Shown here: positions 52,283 to 62,358 of the stretch, one piece after another
Layout of the letters: every line of letters starts with the position of its first letter
How positions within the stretch are numbered: position 1 is the first letter of the stretch
DNA from: Synechococcus sp. UW140
Lineage (GTDB): Bacteria; Cyanobacteriota; Cyanobacteriia; PCC-6307; Cyanobiaceae
Assembly: GCF_900474295.1 (NCBI RefSeq)
Contig: NZ_UCOB01000020.1
Coordinates: forward strand, 39,515-103,514
Length of the DNA stretch: 64,000 bases
Direction: 5' to 3'
Made by a program: the position numbers and the translations under genes
The notes under the pieces: generated by a model
Seen by the model: only the letters and a program-made list of their open reading frames with translations
What the model was told of the DNA's origin: nothing
Database searches by the model: none

Positions 52283-53758
52283 ATGGCACGTCAGCAGGGC
52301 TGGTTCGCCCTCATCCTCGCCCTGGCGATCGCTGCAGGATCCGTTCTGCTCTCCTTCCCGATGGAGCTTGGTCTCGATCTGAGGGGAGGAAGTCAGCTCT
52401 TGCTTGAGGTTCAGCCAGCAGGGGAAATCACCAAGATCACTCCCAAAGAACTCGAGTTGGTCAAAGCCGTTCTCGATCTGCGTGTGAACGGACTCGGCGT
52501 GGCTGAGTCCACGCTTCAGACCGTTGGAGATGACCAGTTGGTGCTCCAACTTCCTGGTGAAACCGATCCCTCTAGAGCCGCGAAGACACTTGGTGAAACT
52601 GCCCTGCTGGAATTCAGGGCGCAGACTCCCGATAGCCAAGAAGAGATGCAGGGCCTGCTCCGCCTGCGCGCACAAGTGCGCAGCATCCTCGAGCTCAAGC
52701 AGCAGCGTGAAGAAACCGATCCTGAATCAGCGCTGAATGCTGAAGAACTCGCCAAGGCTCAGAAGGCACTGGGATTGGATGCCTCGGCCGGCAATGAACA
52801 GGAGCAACTTGAGCAGTTGCTCAACAAGGTGAATGGGCAGATTGCAGCCCGCTTCGAACCTGCCGCATTCAACGGCAAGTTGCTTGAACGCGCCGGCCGC
52901 AGGCTGAATGATCAGACGTCCAATTGGGCCGTCACCCTGACTTTCGATGCTGAGGGTTCACAAGCTTTCGCGGACCTGACCCAATCGATCGCGGGCACTG
53001 GCCGGCTCCTGGGAATCTTCTTGGATGGTCGCCCGATCAGTGAAGCCAGCGTCGGACCCAAGTACGAAGTTGCTGGCATCACTGGTGGTAATGCTGAGAT
53101 CACCGGTAATTTCACCGCTGAAGAAGCTAGGGATCTTGAGGTGAAGCTCAATGGTGGTGCTCTGCCACTGCCTGTGAAGATCCTTCAGGTGCGCACCATT
53201 GGTCCGAGCCTTGGTGCTGAAAATGTGCAGCGCAGTCTGCTCGCAGCCCTGTCCGGCCTGGCACTTGTGGCCGTGTTCATGCTGCTGATTTATCGCCTGG
53301 CAGGCCTTGTGGCTGTGGTGGCTCTCAGCCTCTATGCCTTATTCAACCTGGCGGTGTATGCGCTGATTCCTGTCACCCTCACGCTTCCTGGTATTGCTGG
53401 GTTCATTCTCAGCATCGGCATGGCGGTGGATGCCAACGTGTTGATCTTTGAGCGGATCAAAGACGAGCTTCGCCGTGGCAACACCTTGATTCGTTCGATT
53501 GAAACAGGCTTCTCCCAAGCCTTCTCCTCGATCATTGATGGCCACCTCACCACCCTGATCAGCTGTGTGGCCCTGTTCACGCTCGGGACAGGTTTGGTCA
53601 AAGGCTTCGCGGCGACTCTTGGTATTGGTGTTGTGCTCAGCCTCTTCACCGCTCTCACCTGCACGCGCACACTCTTGCGCTTCCTGATGAGTTATCAGGG
53701 TCTGCGACGACCCACGAACTTTCTGCCCCAGCGGCAGCTGCCCACCCAATCCGTCTGA
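52283..53758 (+). CDS. secD: Protein translocase subunit SecD
   Basis: 491 aa. TM1 (FALILALAIAAGSVLLSF), the D1 motif GLDLRGGSQLLLEV, a large periplasmic domain (residues about 35-290), then five helices with the family motif in GFILSIGMAVDANVLIFERIKDELRRG. Uses proton force to drive late stages of Sec export. Followed by secF after a 12-bp gap. Confidence 0.95.
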   Translation: MARQQGWFALILALAIAAGSVLLSFPMELGLDLRGGSQLLLEVQPAGEITKITPKELELVKAVLDLRVNGLGVAESTLQTVGDDQLVLQLPGETDPSRAAKTLGETALLEFRAQTPDSQEEMQGLLRLRAQVRSILELKQQREETDPESALNAEELAKAQKALGLDASAGNEQEQLEQLLNKVNGQIAARFEPAAFNGKLLERAGRRLNDQTSNWAVTLTFDAEGSQAFADLTQSIAGTGRLLGIFLDGRPISEASVGPKYEVAGITGGNAEITGNFTAEEARDLEVKLNGGALPLPVKILQVRTIGPSLGAENVQRSLLAALSGLALVAVFMLLIYRLAGLVAVVALSLYALFNLAVYALIPVTLTLPGIAGFILSIGMAVDANVLIFERIKDELRRGNTLIRSIETGFSQAFSSIIDGHLTTLISCVALFTLGTGLVKGFAATLGIGVVLSLFTALTCTRTLLRFLMSYQGLRRPTNFLPQRQLPTQSV

Positions 53759-53770
53759 ATCACACGCGTC

Positions 53771-54733
53771 ATGATCGCCCTCAATCTCAGTCGATCCCGT
53801 CGCCGTGTCTGGTGGATCTCCCTCCTTCTGGTGGGCTTCAGCATTGCGGGACTCGTGCTCTGCTGGACAAACCCTGCCATCAAGGCACCACTGCGTCCGG
53901 GTTTGGATTTCACCGGTGGCACACAGATTCAACTCGAACGCAGTTGTGAGCAAGCCTGCAGTGCATTGCAGGCCAGCGTTGTGGAGAAGGCTCTCATCGC
54001 TTCTCCCCTTGATGCTGATGGTGAGACTCCGTCTCCCAATCTCGATAGCGCTCGCGTGCAGCTGCTCGATGGTGGTAAATCGGTAGTCCTGCGTCTTCCC
54101 ACGCTTACGGCTGGTCAGAGTCAAGCCGTGATCGAGGCCGTTGCCCCTGTTGCCGGTCCCTTCCTTGAGGGCGGTCAGTCCGTTGACACGATTGGTCCCA
54201 GTCTCGGCAGTCAGTTGCTGATCAGCAGTCTCACCTCGCTGGGTGTTGCCTTTGCCGGGATCGCTCTCTATATCAGCTTTCGCTATGACGGGCGCTATGC
54301 CGTTTTAGCCCTGCTTGCTCTTGCCCATGACGTGGTGATCGTCTCCGGTGTGTTTGCTTGGTTGGGGCTTGCAATCGGTTTGGAGGTGAACAGTTTGTTT
54401 GCTGTCGCCTTGCTCACCATCGCCGGCTATTCGGTGAATGACACGGTTGTGGTCTTTGACCGCATCCGTGAAAAACAACGTGAGAACGCCGATCTGCCCA
54501 TCACAGATCAGGTTGATCGTGCTGTGAGTGCCACGCTCACTCGCACTCTGTACACCAGTGGCACCACGCTTCTGCCCCTTGTGGCCTTGATTTTGTTCGG
54601 TGGTTCCACTCTCTACTGGTTCGCCATCGCTTTGGCTCTGGGTGTGATTGTGGGCAGTTGGTCCAGCATTGCTCTGGCCCCCTCACTGCTCACCATCTGG
54701 TCCAGGCGTTCGCCCTCAACTGCCAGTGCCTGA
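53771..54733 (+). CDS. secF: Protein translocase subunit SecF
   Basis: 320 aa. TM1, the D1 motif GLDFTGGTQIQLE, then five helices with ALLTIAGYSVNDTVVVFDRIRE. SecDF pair, 12-bp spacing. Overlaps the next small gene's proposed GTG start. Confidence 0.95.
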   Translation: MIALNLSRSRRRVWWISLLLVGFSIAGLVLCWTNPAIKAPLRPGLDFTGGTQIQLERSCEQACSALQASVVEKALIASPLDADGETPSPNLDSARVQLLDGGKSVVLRLPTLTAGQSQAVIEAVAPVAGPFLEGGQSVDTIGPSLGSQLLISSLTSLGVAFAGIALYISFRYDGRYAVLALLALAHDVVIVSGVFAWLGLAIGLEVNSLFAVALLTIAGYSVNDTVVVFDRIREKQRENADLPITDQVDRAVSATLTRTLYTSGTTLLPLVALILFGGSTLYWFAIALALGVIVGSWSSIALAPSLLTIWSRRSPSTASA

Positions 54734-54950
54734 GCCCAGCACTCGTTTACGACAGCAGGGTGAACGCTGGTTCCCTCTGCTGCTGCTGTGCCTGGCCTTG
54801 CTTGACCTCCGCACGGAATTGCTATTGCTGCGGGATCACGTCACATTCACCAGCATCAGTTTCGCTGTGCGACACCATCTGTTGGCATTTGTTGTGCTTG
54901 GCGCGTTGCCTTCGCTCTGGCATCGGTATGGGCCTTCAGCGAAGCGTTAA
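54726..54950 (+). CDS. Small hypothetical membrane protein
   Basis: 74 aa from GTG 54726, which overlaps the secF end by 8 nt. Two hydrophobic stretches (WFPLLLLCLALLDLRTELLLLRDH; HHLLAFVVLGALPSLWHRYG). Picocyanobacterial small membrane protein of unknown function; co-transcription with secDF is likely. Confidence 0.6.
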   Translation: MPEPSTRLRQQGERWFPLLLLCLALLDLRTELLLLRDHVTFTSISFAVRHHLLAFVVLGALPSLWHRYGPSAKR

Positions 54951-54966
54951 TGCCTTCACTTCAGGT

Positions 54967-55965
54967 TTATGTCCAACGGTCCATGATCTGACGCACCACC
55001 ACTAATTCCATTCCCACCTGCAGCACAACGACTAATGGAAGGGCCAAAAGGACCCCTGGAAGTCCAAGCAATGCTCCAAGACTGAGCTGGGCCATCAACG
55101 CCACAGTGGGCAATAAATTGACAGTGCGACGCAACAGGATCGGCGTGAGTACAAACGCTTCCAGGTTCTGAAGAACAAGGCGCAGCAACAGCACCTGCAG
55201 CATCAACCCTGGTGACACCAGCAAGGCCATCGAGAGCGGCAGCAACGTTGCCGCTGTTGGCCCGATGGTGGGTACAAAGGTGAGAAGGCCGCAGACCAGA
55301 GCGCTCAACAGTGCCAGAGGGGCCTTGAGCAGGGTGAGCCCCAACCAGGTGAGCAGAAAAACGCTGGTGGCGGAGAGGGTCATGCCAGCCAGCCAGCCGC
55401 CCAGTGCCGTTCGGCATTGATCGAGCACTCGTTTCATCATGGCCCGCCCCGGACGGGGCGTGGCAGCGATCAGCATGCGTCGATGCGAGCCGGGATCCAG
55501 CACCATCAACACGGCTAGCAGGCTCATCAGCAGCAGCTGAACCAGGCCATTGGCTGCTCCACCGGCCACGCCAAGGATCTGGCTTCCAAGGGGCTGGATC
55601 CGATCCCAGCTGAACTGGGTTGGCAGTCTCTGTTCAAAACTCTGCAGTCGAGGATCGTTGGCCACGATTGATTTGAGCTTGCTGACCACGCTCGGGACCA
55701 GTGCTCCCAGTTCTTGCACCTGGACAAACAGTTCCGGCACGAGTAGTTGAAGGACCAGGCTGCCGCCGAGGACCAGCAGCAGCAAGACCACCGCTAAGGC
55801 CACAGGGCGTGGCAGCCCAAAGCGCTGCAGCTTCTGGATTGGAACGTCCAGCGCCACCGCTAGCACCACCGCACCAAACAACACCAGCAACACCCAGCGC
55901 AGTTCCCAGATCAGCAGGGTCAGCACCACGAGGGTGAGAAGAATGAGGAGGTTCCTGGCGTTCAT
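54967..55965 (-). CDS. AI-2E (PerM/UPF0118) family permease, copy 1
   Basis: 332-aa inner-membrane protein with about seven to eight helices. Shows the family end: NLEAFVLTPILLRRTVNLLPTVALMAQLSLGALLG, and LGGWLAGMTLSA. These proteins export small molecules or ions; substrate unknown. Tandem with the related gene at 55975 (9 bp apart), forming an operon with psb28. Confidence 0.85.
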   Translation of the reverse strand: MNARNLLILLTLVVLTLLIWELRWVLLVLFGAVVLAVALDVPIQKLQRFGLPRPVALAVVLLLLVLGGSLVLQLLVPELFVQVQELGALVPSVVSKLKSIVANDPRLQSFEQRLPTQFSWDRIQPLGSQILGVAGGAANGLVQLLLMSLLAVLMVLDPGSHRRMLIAATPRPGRAMMKRVLDQCRTALGGWLAGMTLSATSVFLLTWLGLTLLKAPLALLSALVCGLLTFVPTIGPTAATLLPLSMALLVSPGLMLQVLLLRLVLQNLEAFVLTPILLRRTVNLLPTVALMAQLSLGALLGLPGVLLALPLVVVLQVGMELVVVRQIMDRWT

Positions 55966-55974
55966 GGCGGCCCC

Positions 55975-57063
55975 TTATGTCATCGGGCTGAACGAGCGCC
56001 GTTCAGGTTTCCAGCGATCAAGCATGTCGTGAATGACGACCTCTCGGATCAACACCTGAAGCACCACGGTCAGAGGCAGAGCCAGAAGCAGCCCGAGCGG
56101 ACCGAAGATCACGGTGAACAGAAATTGGGCTGTGAGGGTCAGTCCAGGCAGAAGCTTGACCTGGTGATGCATCACTGAGGGGGTGATCACATAACTCTCG
56201 AGGTGTTGGATCACCACATAAAGGCAGAGCACTGCCAGGGATTTCCATGGAGCATCCAACAGGGCCACAGCCATAGGAAAGATGGTGCTCATCGTTGGCC
56301 CCAGGTTGGGAATCACATTCAGCAATCCAGCTAGCAGTGCATTCGCCATCACGAGCTTCACGCCAAGCAGAGATAAACCGATGCCTGCCAGGACTGCAAC
56401 ACAGAGCGAGCTAATCAGCAGTCCCACCATCCAACTGCTGAGGGCTTCACCACACTGAAGAAGAATTTCTCTGAACCGTCTTCGATAGAAGGAAGGGATC
56501 AAAAGAATGGAGGCTTCTCGGTAGGCGGTGGGCTGGACCGCCACCATCAAACTGACTGCAACGACAAACAGAATCTGGATCAATCCGTTGCCAAGATTTC
56601 CTGCTAGTCCGAGTAACTGTCTCAGTCCGCCCCCGAGCCCTGAGGCGAGGGTGGCGCCATCTGGCAGAGCTGTGCCATTGGCCAGAAAGCTGGCGCTCCA
56701 GTCACTGGCTCCCTGCAGCCCGTAGACCATTCCGGAGATGGTGTTGATCGTGGCAATCGCCAGTTGTTTGAGCTCAAGGGCTGCAGCCGGTAGCTGAAGT
56801 AACAACTGCTGGAACTGACTGATAAACGGTGGCACCAAAATGGCAATGCCAATGCCGAGCACCAGCAACAGACCCAATAGGCAAATCACCAGGGCAAGGT
56901 TTCTTGCGATTGGCCAACGTTCGCGAAGGCTGCCCACAAGAGTGCAGAGGGCCATGGCCAGCACGATGCCGGCGAACAAATGGATCAGCACATCCCGCAG
57001 GCTCCAAAGCAGCAAACAGGCTGCCGTCAGGGCCGCAAGGCCGATCCATTGAGGGAGTTTCAC
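55975..57063 (-). CDS. AI-2E (PerM/UPF0118) family permease, copy 2
   Basis: 362 aa. Family motif [45 protein letters not shown]. Clearly related to the gene at 54967 but well diverged, so an old duplication. Its start overlaps the psb28 stop by 4 nt (ATGA). Confidence 0.85.
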   Translation of the reverse strand: MKLPQWIGLAALTAACLLLWSLRDVLIHLFAGIVLAMALCTLVGSLRERWPIARNLALVICLLGLLLVLGIGIAILVPPFISQFQQLLLQLPAAALELKQLAIATINTISGMVYGLQGASDWSASFLANGTALPDGATLASGLGGGLRQLLGLAGNLGNGLIQILFVVAVSLMVAVQPTAYREASILLIPSFYRRRFREILLQCGEALSSWMVGLLISSLCVAVLAGIGLSLLGVKLVMANALLAGLLNVIPNLGPTMSTIFPMAVALLDAPWKSLAVLCLYVVIQHLESYVITPSVMHHQVKLLPGLTLTAQFLFTVIFGPLGLLLALPLTVVLQVLIREVVIHDMLDRWKPERRSFSPMT

Positions 57064-57446
57064 CCGTTTTCGTTGTCACCTTCAGCATTGTCGCCGGAGT
57101 TTTCGGCGTAGCCCAGACCATTGGCGGCGGCGTAACGCTGAGCAAAGCGCATAAAACGCTCGAAGTCTGCTTCGTTTTTCCAGGTGTAGGTGGCTTCGAG
57201 GGCGAAGGGCTTGCCGTTGACAAAGCGTCCATTCACCTCACGCGTCACCAGCGATCCCTCCTCATCCACCATCCACATGCCGGAGATGTCGCCGACGGTC
57301 TCGGGTGCAAGTGCCTGAGGTTCCTCAAACACGAATTTGGCCTGACCGGTGCGGCCATCGCGGCTGCGGGTCATGCGGATGTCTGGCACGACCGGTTCAT
57401 TCACACCGCGGAAGAACTGAATGGCTGCATTGTTTTCATCTGCCAT
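57060..57446 (-). CDS. psb28: Photosystem II assembly factor Psb28
   Basis: 128 aa. Characteristic [35 protein letters not shown] and the C-terminal [19 protein letters not shown]. Binds the CP47 side of PSII assembly intermediates on the cytoplasmic surface. First gene of a unit with two AI-2E permeases. Confidence 0.96.
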   Translation of the reverse strand: MADENNAAIQFFRGVNEPVVPDIRMTRSRDGRTGQAKFVFEEPQALAPETVGDISGMWMVDEEGSLVTREVNGRFVNGKPFALEATYTWKNEADFERFMRFAQRYAAANGLGYAENSGDNAEGDNENG

Positions 57447-57475
57447 GGAGGATCCGCTTACGCCAAACAGGGAGT

Positions 57476-58543
57476 TTAGGGAGCAATGCTGCCCGATTGC
57501 TCTGGCTTCGCTACGACCCGCATTAGGCCCTCTTTCAAGAGGTGATCAGCGGCTTCTTCGGCGCCCATGCCAGTGATATCGATACTGCGTCGTTCATCTG
57601 CGCGTTCCAGTTCCCGCTCATAACAGCGGTCGTAGTAGTCGAGCATGGCTCTGCAGGCACCGTGCCAGTCGCGACAGGCGATTGCGCCTAGTGCTTGCTC
57701 GGTGCGTTGGGGGCCAAGACGGCGACTGATGCGCTGAGTCGCTGCAGCGAGGGCTTCGCTGCCCTGATCTCCATAGACCGCGACAAGTTGATTCACCCGT
57801 TCTTCGGCTGGGCGACGGATCTCCAGCACAACGGCGCTCTTCATCTGTGAGACGAGGTCGTGAGGAATGCGACAACGACCCACCTGGGCACTCTCAGCTT
57901 CCAGCCAGATTTCTTCGGCGCCATTGCGGCGATGTTGATCCAAGGCTTCCGCCAGGCGGTTCTCGTACTGCTCCGTCGTCGGTTGATCTGGCAGACCCAG
58001 CCCACCAAAGCTGCTGCCACGGTGATGGGCCAGCCCCTCCAAATCCACCACTGCCACGTTGCGTTCAGCTAGGGCTAAGAGCAGGTCCGTTTTGCCGCTG
58101 CCGGTGCGTCCTCCCAGCAGTTTTACCGGCCAACTCTGTCCGAATTGTTCAAGAACCCAACGGCGATAGGTCTTGTACCCCCCTTCTAGAACGAGAGCTT
58201 CTTGATCCACTAAGCCGGCCAGCCAGGCCACGCTGCTGGAGCGCATCCCACCGCGCCAGCAATAAATTCGTAAGCGCTTCTCTGCTCCAGCCGCTTGTCC
58301 GAGAGCTTGCGCCAAGGATGAAAGCGATGGCCCCACCAGTTCCAGACCGAGCTCAATCGCCTGATCCCGACCCTGTTGCTTGTAGGTCGTGCCGACCTTC
58401 GCCCTCTGTTCATCAGTGAAGAGAGGGATGTTGATCGACCCTGGCCAGTGTCCCTGAAGGAACTCCGCAGGACTGCGAACATCCACCAGTTGGCCTTGTG
58501 CCTGCCTGAAGGTCTCGAAATCTCTTGTGGTGTCGGCGCCCAT
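57476..58543 (-). CDS. mnmH: tRNA 2-selenouridine/geranyl-2-thiouridine synthase
   Basis: 355 aa from ATG 58543. N-terminal rhodanese domain with catalytic Cys in [13 protein letters not shown]-terminal P-loop [14 protein letters not shown]. Replaces S by Se (or geranylates) at wobble 2-thiouridine of tRNAs. selD is not in the window. An ATG at 58552 is equally possible; longer frames overlap the divergent gene. Confidence 0.9.
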   Translation of the reverse strand: MGADTTRDFETFRQAQGQLVDVRSPAEFLQGHWPGSINIPLFTDEQRAKVGTTYKQQGRDQAIELGLELVGPSLSSLAQALGQAAGAEKRLRIYCWRGGMRSSSVAWLAGLVDQEALVLEGGYKTYRRWVLEQFGQSWPVKLLGGRTGSGKTDLLLALAERNVAVVDLEGLAHHRGSSFGGLGLPDQPTTEQYENRLAEALDQHRRNGAEEIWLEAESAQVGRCRIPHDLVSQMKSAVVLEIRRPAEERVNQLVAVYGDQGSEALAAATQRISRRLGPQRTEQALGAIACRDWHGACRAMLDYYDRCYERELERADERRSIDITGMGAEEAADHLLKEGLMRVVAKPEQSGSIAP

Positions 58544-58592
58544 GCCTGACATAGTGGGCCAACGCCGTGTCTGTGAGAGCCGGCCTTGATCC

Positions 58593-59306
58593 ATGCTGTC
58601 CGGACTGTCCTCCACCACCAATCTCAGTGTTGAGCAATTGCTGGAGCGATTCTCCAGTGGTTCTCTGCGACAGCGTCGCTCTCTGATCCCCACGATTGAG
58701 AACAGAGCCGACGAACTCGCGGCTTTGGGTACGGCCGTGATGGACGGTTTTGATCCTGAGGGAGATGACTGGGCCGCAGGCTGGCTTCTGCAGGTCTTCC
58801 AGCGTCAACAGCCCCAGGCACTGCTGCCCCTTTTGGGCTCTTCCAGTGGTTGGTTTTCTGCACCTTCAGCTGTGGGGATCGATTACAGCCCTCTGCAGAG
58901 AGATCTTCTGGCTGAGCAGTTTGAAGATGCTGACCGGTTCACCAGTCGAATCCTGAGGCAGCTGGCTGGCGAGGAGGCCGAGAGACGTGGATATGTGTAT
59001 TTCAGTGAAGTACCTCCGATGCAGGCGCAGGATCTGATCAGCCTCGATCGGCTTTGGACCGCCTACTCCCAGGGACGCTTCGGCTTTACCGCCCAGGCCC
59101 GACTACTGGCTGCTCTTAATGGTCGTTATGACCGTCTTTGGCCCCGAATCGGTTGGAAACAAGAGGGTGTGTGGACCCGTTACCCCGGATCCTTCAATTG
59201 GACCATGAGTGCACCTGAAGGCCATATGCCCTTGGTGAATCAGCTGCGAGGTGTGCGCCTCATGGATTCACTGCTGAACCATCCGGCATTGGTGTCGCGT
59301 CGTTAA
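58593..59306 (+). CDS. GUN4-domain protein
   Basis: 237 aa. N-terminal helical domain (LLERFSSGSLRQRRSLIP) and the GUN4 porphyrin-binding domain (DYSPLQRDLLAEQFEDADRFTSRILRQLAG ... LWTAYSQGRFGFTAQARL). GUN4 activates Mg-chelatase. Divergent from mnmH with 49 bp between starts, so promoters are tight. Confidence 0.92.
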   Translation: MLSGLSSTTNLSVEQLLERFSSGSLRQRRSLIPTIENRADELAALGTAVMDGFDPEGDDWAAGWLLQVFQRQQPQALLPLLGSSSGWFSAPSAVGIDYSPLQRDLLAEQFEDADRFTSRILRQLAGEEAERRGYVYFSEVPPMQAQDLISLDRLWTAYSQGRFGFTAQARLLAALNGRYDRLWPRIGWKQEGVWTRYPGSFNWTMSAPEGHMPLVNQLRGVRLMDSLLNHPALVSRR

Positions 59307-59370
59307 CACGTCCAGGTAGTGGCGGCGGGCTGAGCTGCCGTTATGGTCAAAACAGAGAACAGCTCTGCCG

Positions 59371-59880
59371 ATGACGTCGGGCTCCCAGACCGTTGTGTCG
59401 TTGACCGATAGGCTGCGCTCCATTGCTGTCGTGCCCACGTTCCGCTGGGCTGACTTCATCCTGCCTTCCACGCTTCAACTCAGCCCCCTGCTTGAGCTCC
59501 TGCTGGAGCCCGTTGGTTGTGAGCAGACCGCATGCCGGCTTGAGCTTGGATTGCAGGAAGCCCTCGTGAATGCCGTCCGCCACGGCAATGCGGGAGATAC
59601 GGGTAAGTGTTTACGGGTTCGTCGCATCCTCACCCCTAACTGGCTGGTCTGGCAGATTCAAGATGAAGGCTCTGGAGTGCCTTTCACCGCCCGCCAAGGG
59701 CACCTCCCTTCCCGTCTGGATGCGCCCAAGGGTCGCGGTCTCTTTCTGATTCACCAATGCTTCGACGATGTGCGTTGGAGCCGTCGCGGCAATCGACTTC
59801 AACTGGCCTGTCGTCGTCCAGGACGCTCTGCTGCACAGATCAACGATGGGGACAGCCAGGATCCTTCAGTTCCCGCTTGA
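59371..59880 (+). CDS. RsbW-like anti-sigma serine kinase
   Basis: 169 aa HATPase. N-box LQEALVNAVRHGN, G1 DEGSGVP and G2 PKGRGLFLIHQ are clear. Would bind a sigma factor or another target and be released by a STAS partner, possibly the one encoded at 15391 (inference). Its 3' end overlaps the convergent gene by 41 bp. Confidence 0.85.
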   Translation: MTSGSQTVVSLTDRLRSIAVVPTFRWADFILPSTLQLSPLLELLLEPVGCEQTACRLELGLQEALVNAVRHGNAGDTGKCLRVRRILTPNWLVWQIQDEGSGVPFTARQGHLPSRLDAPKGRGLFLIHQCFDDVRWSRRGNRLQLACRRPGRSAAQINDGDSQDPSVPA

Positions 59881-60094
59881 GCCAGAGCAAACCCTGGGAT
59901 GTCAGAGCACAGGCATCCGCGTTCGTGCCGCCATTGAGGAGCTGCACCAGTGCCCCTGCTAGCAGTTCAGCTGCTCGCCTGTCCGAGTCTCCCTTGAGCT
60001 GATGCCAGTTTCGATCGGTGAGCCTGAGCTGCTCGTGCAGCTCCTGGGCCAGTGGAGCGGCCTGAGGGGGCCATGCGGCTTGGCGTGAAGGCAT
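59840..60094 (-). CDS. DUF6439-like hypothetical protein
   Basis: 84 aa from ATG 60094. Helical (LAQELHEQLRLTDRNWHQLKGDSDRRAAELLAGALVQLLNGG), a small cyanobacterial family. Convergent with the RsbW-like gene. Function unknown. Confidence 0.7.
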   Translation of the reverse strand: MPSRQAAWPPQAAPLAQELHEQLRLTDRNWHQLKGDSDRRAAELLAGALVQLLNGGTNADACALTSQGLLWLKRELKDPGCPHR

Positions 60095-60150
60095 TGCTGA
60101 GGTGATCAACATTCCTATCCTGGAGGCTGATCCGCACGGATGAGACCTTG

Positions 60151-60468
60151 ATGGGGATCAGATCGACTCGAGATCAGCCGAAACGAGTGGCGCGGCATCG
60201 CTCTGATTCCATTCGGTTATTGCACGTCTTGTCTGGGTTGGTGCGTCTCAACCAGCAGTTGCAGCGAACATCTCCGCCTCGTGGCGGTTCCTTGCATGAG
60301 CGACGTCGACGTCAGCGCTCTGAGCTGGTGAAGCAGTTGGTTCAGGCCGGTGACATCTTCCGCAACTTCAAGCCCATTCACTCAGGTTGGTGGCTCTGGA
60401 AGGGATTGCGCTGGGGAGGACCAGGCGTCTTGATCGGATGGTGGTTGGCTCAAGCTGCAAGGGGCTGA
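60151..60468 (+). CDS. Conserved hypothetical protein
   Basis: 105 aa. Arg-rich front, then FRNFKPIHSGWWLWKGLRWGGPGVLIGWWLA, a Trp-rich hydrophobic end that may sit at a membrane. Convergent 3' overlap of 19 bp with the next gene. Unrecognised. Confidence 0.6.
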   Translation: MGIRSTRDQPKRVARHRSDSIRLLHVLSGLVRLNQQLQRTSPPRGGSLHERRRRQRSELVKQLVQAGDIFRNFKPIHSGWWLWKGLRWGGPGVLIGWWLAQAARG

Positions 60469-60767
60469 GGTCCCACCACCACGAGCGACTTTGGATTTAA
60501 ACCTGTGTTGTCAATCAGTCCTGTAGTGCACAGCAACGCATCTCCGCTCGCTGTCTTGTCCCGGATCCAGGCCTGATACAAAGCCCTACGACGTTGGTCT
60601 TCCGCCAACACAAGCCTGTCAGCAGCAACCTGAGGGCTTTCGCCTGGATAGAGGGGAGTGCGCAAAGAGATGCCGAAGCCGCGGGCCTCGACCTGCACGT
60701 TCCCTTCCATCAGCACCACTTCAAACGACCAGCCCTGAAGCCAGCGCAGCTGGAATGGGTTGGTCAT
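60450..60767 (-). CDS. Conserved hypothetical protein
   Basis: 105 aa, mixed alpha/beta (WSFEVVLMEGNVQVEARGFGISLRTPLYPGESPQVAADRL). No recognised domain. Same strand as the methyltransferase upstream with a 72-bp gap, so probably co-transcribed. Confidence 0.6.
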   Translation of the reverse strand: MTNPFQLRWLQGWSFEVVLMEGNVQVEARGFGISLRTPLYPGESPQVAADRLVLAEDQRRRALYQAWIRDKTASGDALLCTTGLIDNTGLNPKSLVVVGPQPLAA

Positions 60768-60839
60768 TGGATCTTTGGCCCATCTAGGGGAACCTTATGG
60801 GCGTGCCAGGCATCCGGTTATTGGCATGTCAGCAAATCC

Positions 60840-61907
60840 CTATGTCGCGGCAGGTTTGAGAGCGGTCCAAACCCTCGTCATGAAATACGAATCGGCCGCG
60901 ATCCCGATGAAGCCGGCTTGGTTGAGACGGTCATTGATGTTGTCGCTGACATAGTCCCGGTAGTACGGCTCATGAAAGGCTTTGCGGAAATTGTCCATGG
61001 CCAGTTCGAACTGGGGTGAATCCGCGAGTTGGATCGAATCTGCCAGCACGAGCACACCACCTGGTTCGAGCACTCGGAAGCATTGATCGATCACGGCTTG
61101 CCTGGCTTCAGAGGGCAGTTCATGCATCAGAAACACACAGGTCACGGCTTGAACACTCCCGTCTGCCAGCGGAATTGCCTCTCCATTGCCCTGTAGGAGC
61201 TGAACCAGGTTGCTTCCTCCTTGGTTAAGCCATCGGTTGGCCTGGCGCAGGTAGGCCTGTGAGAGGTCGAGGCCCACTAGAGAAACCTCGGGCAGAGCAC
61301 CGCGGATCTGATGCAGGGTTCTGCCAGTGCCAGTGCCCACATCCAGGATTTTGAGACTGGCGTTGGGACGGTCGTGAAACGAACGCATGCCTCGCTTGAG
61401 GGGACCAATCACGCGCCTGCGCATTGCATCAGCTGCCCCGTTGAAGAGGATGTCCACTTGCAGGTCGTAGAGCTCTGCTGAGTGGTCGCTCAGGTAGCCA
61501 TCGGTTTGATGGTGGAAGTTTTGGAGGTAGTAATCGGGATAGATCTCTGCATCGTTGAGGTCTGGGAGGTCGCGCACGTTGCGTTCTCGGCGTCGCATCC
61601 AGGTGGAAGGCAGATCGAGCCACAGGCGTGGGTAGCGCCTGGCCCAGTCGATCCAGGGCAAATCAAAGAGTTGACTCTTTGGATAGAGGCCCTCTTCGGC
61701 TTCGCGCCAGTCAAGGTCTTCAAGGTCAGCCATCGCTTGGCGCAGTTGCATGAGCATGTCTGGAGGCACAGGCTCGGTCTGGGGTGTGACGTCTGGTGCG
61801 ACCAGTTCCATCAACTTTGTGCTGATTTCTTTGTGCGCCAGGCCTGCGAGGCTTCTGGTCTGCTGCAGTGTGCGATAGGCGATCTCGGTGAGGGTGGGCG
61901 TCGCCAT
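60840..61907 (-). CDS. Class I SAM-dependent methyltransferase
   Basis: 355 aa. N-terminal helical domain of about 190 aa, then a Rossmann methyltransferase: motif I LDVGTGTGRTLHQIR, post-I VGLDLS, motif LVQLLQGNGEAIPLADGSVQAVTCVFLMHELP typical of UbiE/MenG-like enzymes. Substrate unknown; quinone or lipid is possible. Confidence 0.82.
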   Translation of the reverse strand: MATPTLTEIAYRTLQQTRSLAGLAHKEISTKLMELVAPDVTPQTEPVPPDMLMQLRQAMADLEDLDWREAEEGLYPKSQLFDLPWIDWARRYPRLWLDLPSTWMRRRERNVRDLPDLNDAEIYPDYYLQNFHHQTDGYLSDHSAELYDLQVDILFNGAADAMRRRVIGPLKRGMRSFHDRPNASLKILDVGTGTGRTLHQIRGALPEVSLVGLDLSQAYLRQANRWLNQGGSNLVQLLQGNGEAIPLADGSVQAVTCVFLMHELPSEARQAVIDQCFRVLEPGGVLVLADSIQLADSPQFELAMDNFRKAFHEPYYRDYVSDNINDRLNQAGFIGIAADSYFMTRVWTALKPAAT

Positions 61908-62097
61908 CGCTTCAGATTGAAGATGTAGAACCGCCATTCCAGCGGATGGATGGCCTTCGTGGTGGATTTTGGTGCCGGCCTCTTTTGGCTCTCGCTCATC
62001 GAGCCTTGGACGCCATCGCAGCGACCCGCTACGAAAGTCTTGAAATTCTGTAGTCGTTGATACAAAATTAGAGCAAGGCTCTTGAGGGGTTCTCGCG

Positions 62098-62358
62098 ATG
62101 ACTGTTCAAACGTCCCAGCACTCAGACGGTGGCTTGATCCAGCGAGATACGTCTGCTGGTGTTGAGTTTTTGGCTTGGTCACACCAGCACGCCCATGACG
62201 TCCATCGGCGTGAGGTGGCCCTCGGGCAAATCCAGGCCCATCCAGATCAGCAGGACGGGGCTAACGCAATCGCACAGCAGCGGGCTTGGGCGCTGCGCCA
62301 GGGACATCAACGTCGCCTGCATGACAGTGCGATCACACAGTTACGGAATGACGCCTGA
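62098..62358 (+). CDS. Small His/Gln-rich hypothetical protein
   Basis: 86 aa, rich in His, Gln and Arg (LAWSHQHAHDVHRREVALGQIQAHPDQQDGANAIAQQRAWALRQGHQRR). GAGGGG lies 9 nt before the ATG. Divergent from the methyltransferase. Unrecognised; metal binding by the His cluster is only a possibility. Confidence 0.5.
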   Translation: MTVQTSQHSDGGLIQRDTSAGVEFLAWSHQHAHDVHRREVALGQIQAHPDQQDGANAIAQQRAWALRQGHQRRLHDSAITQLRNDA

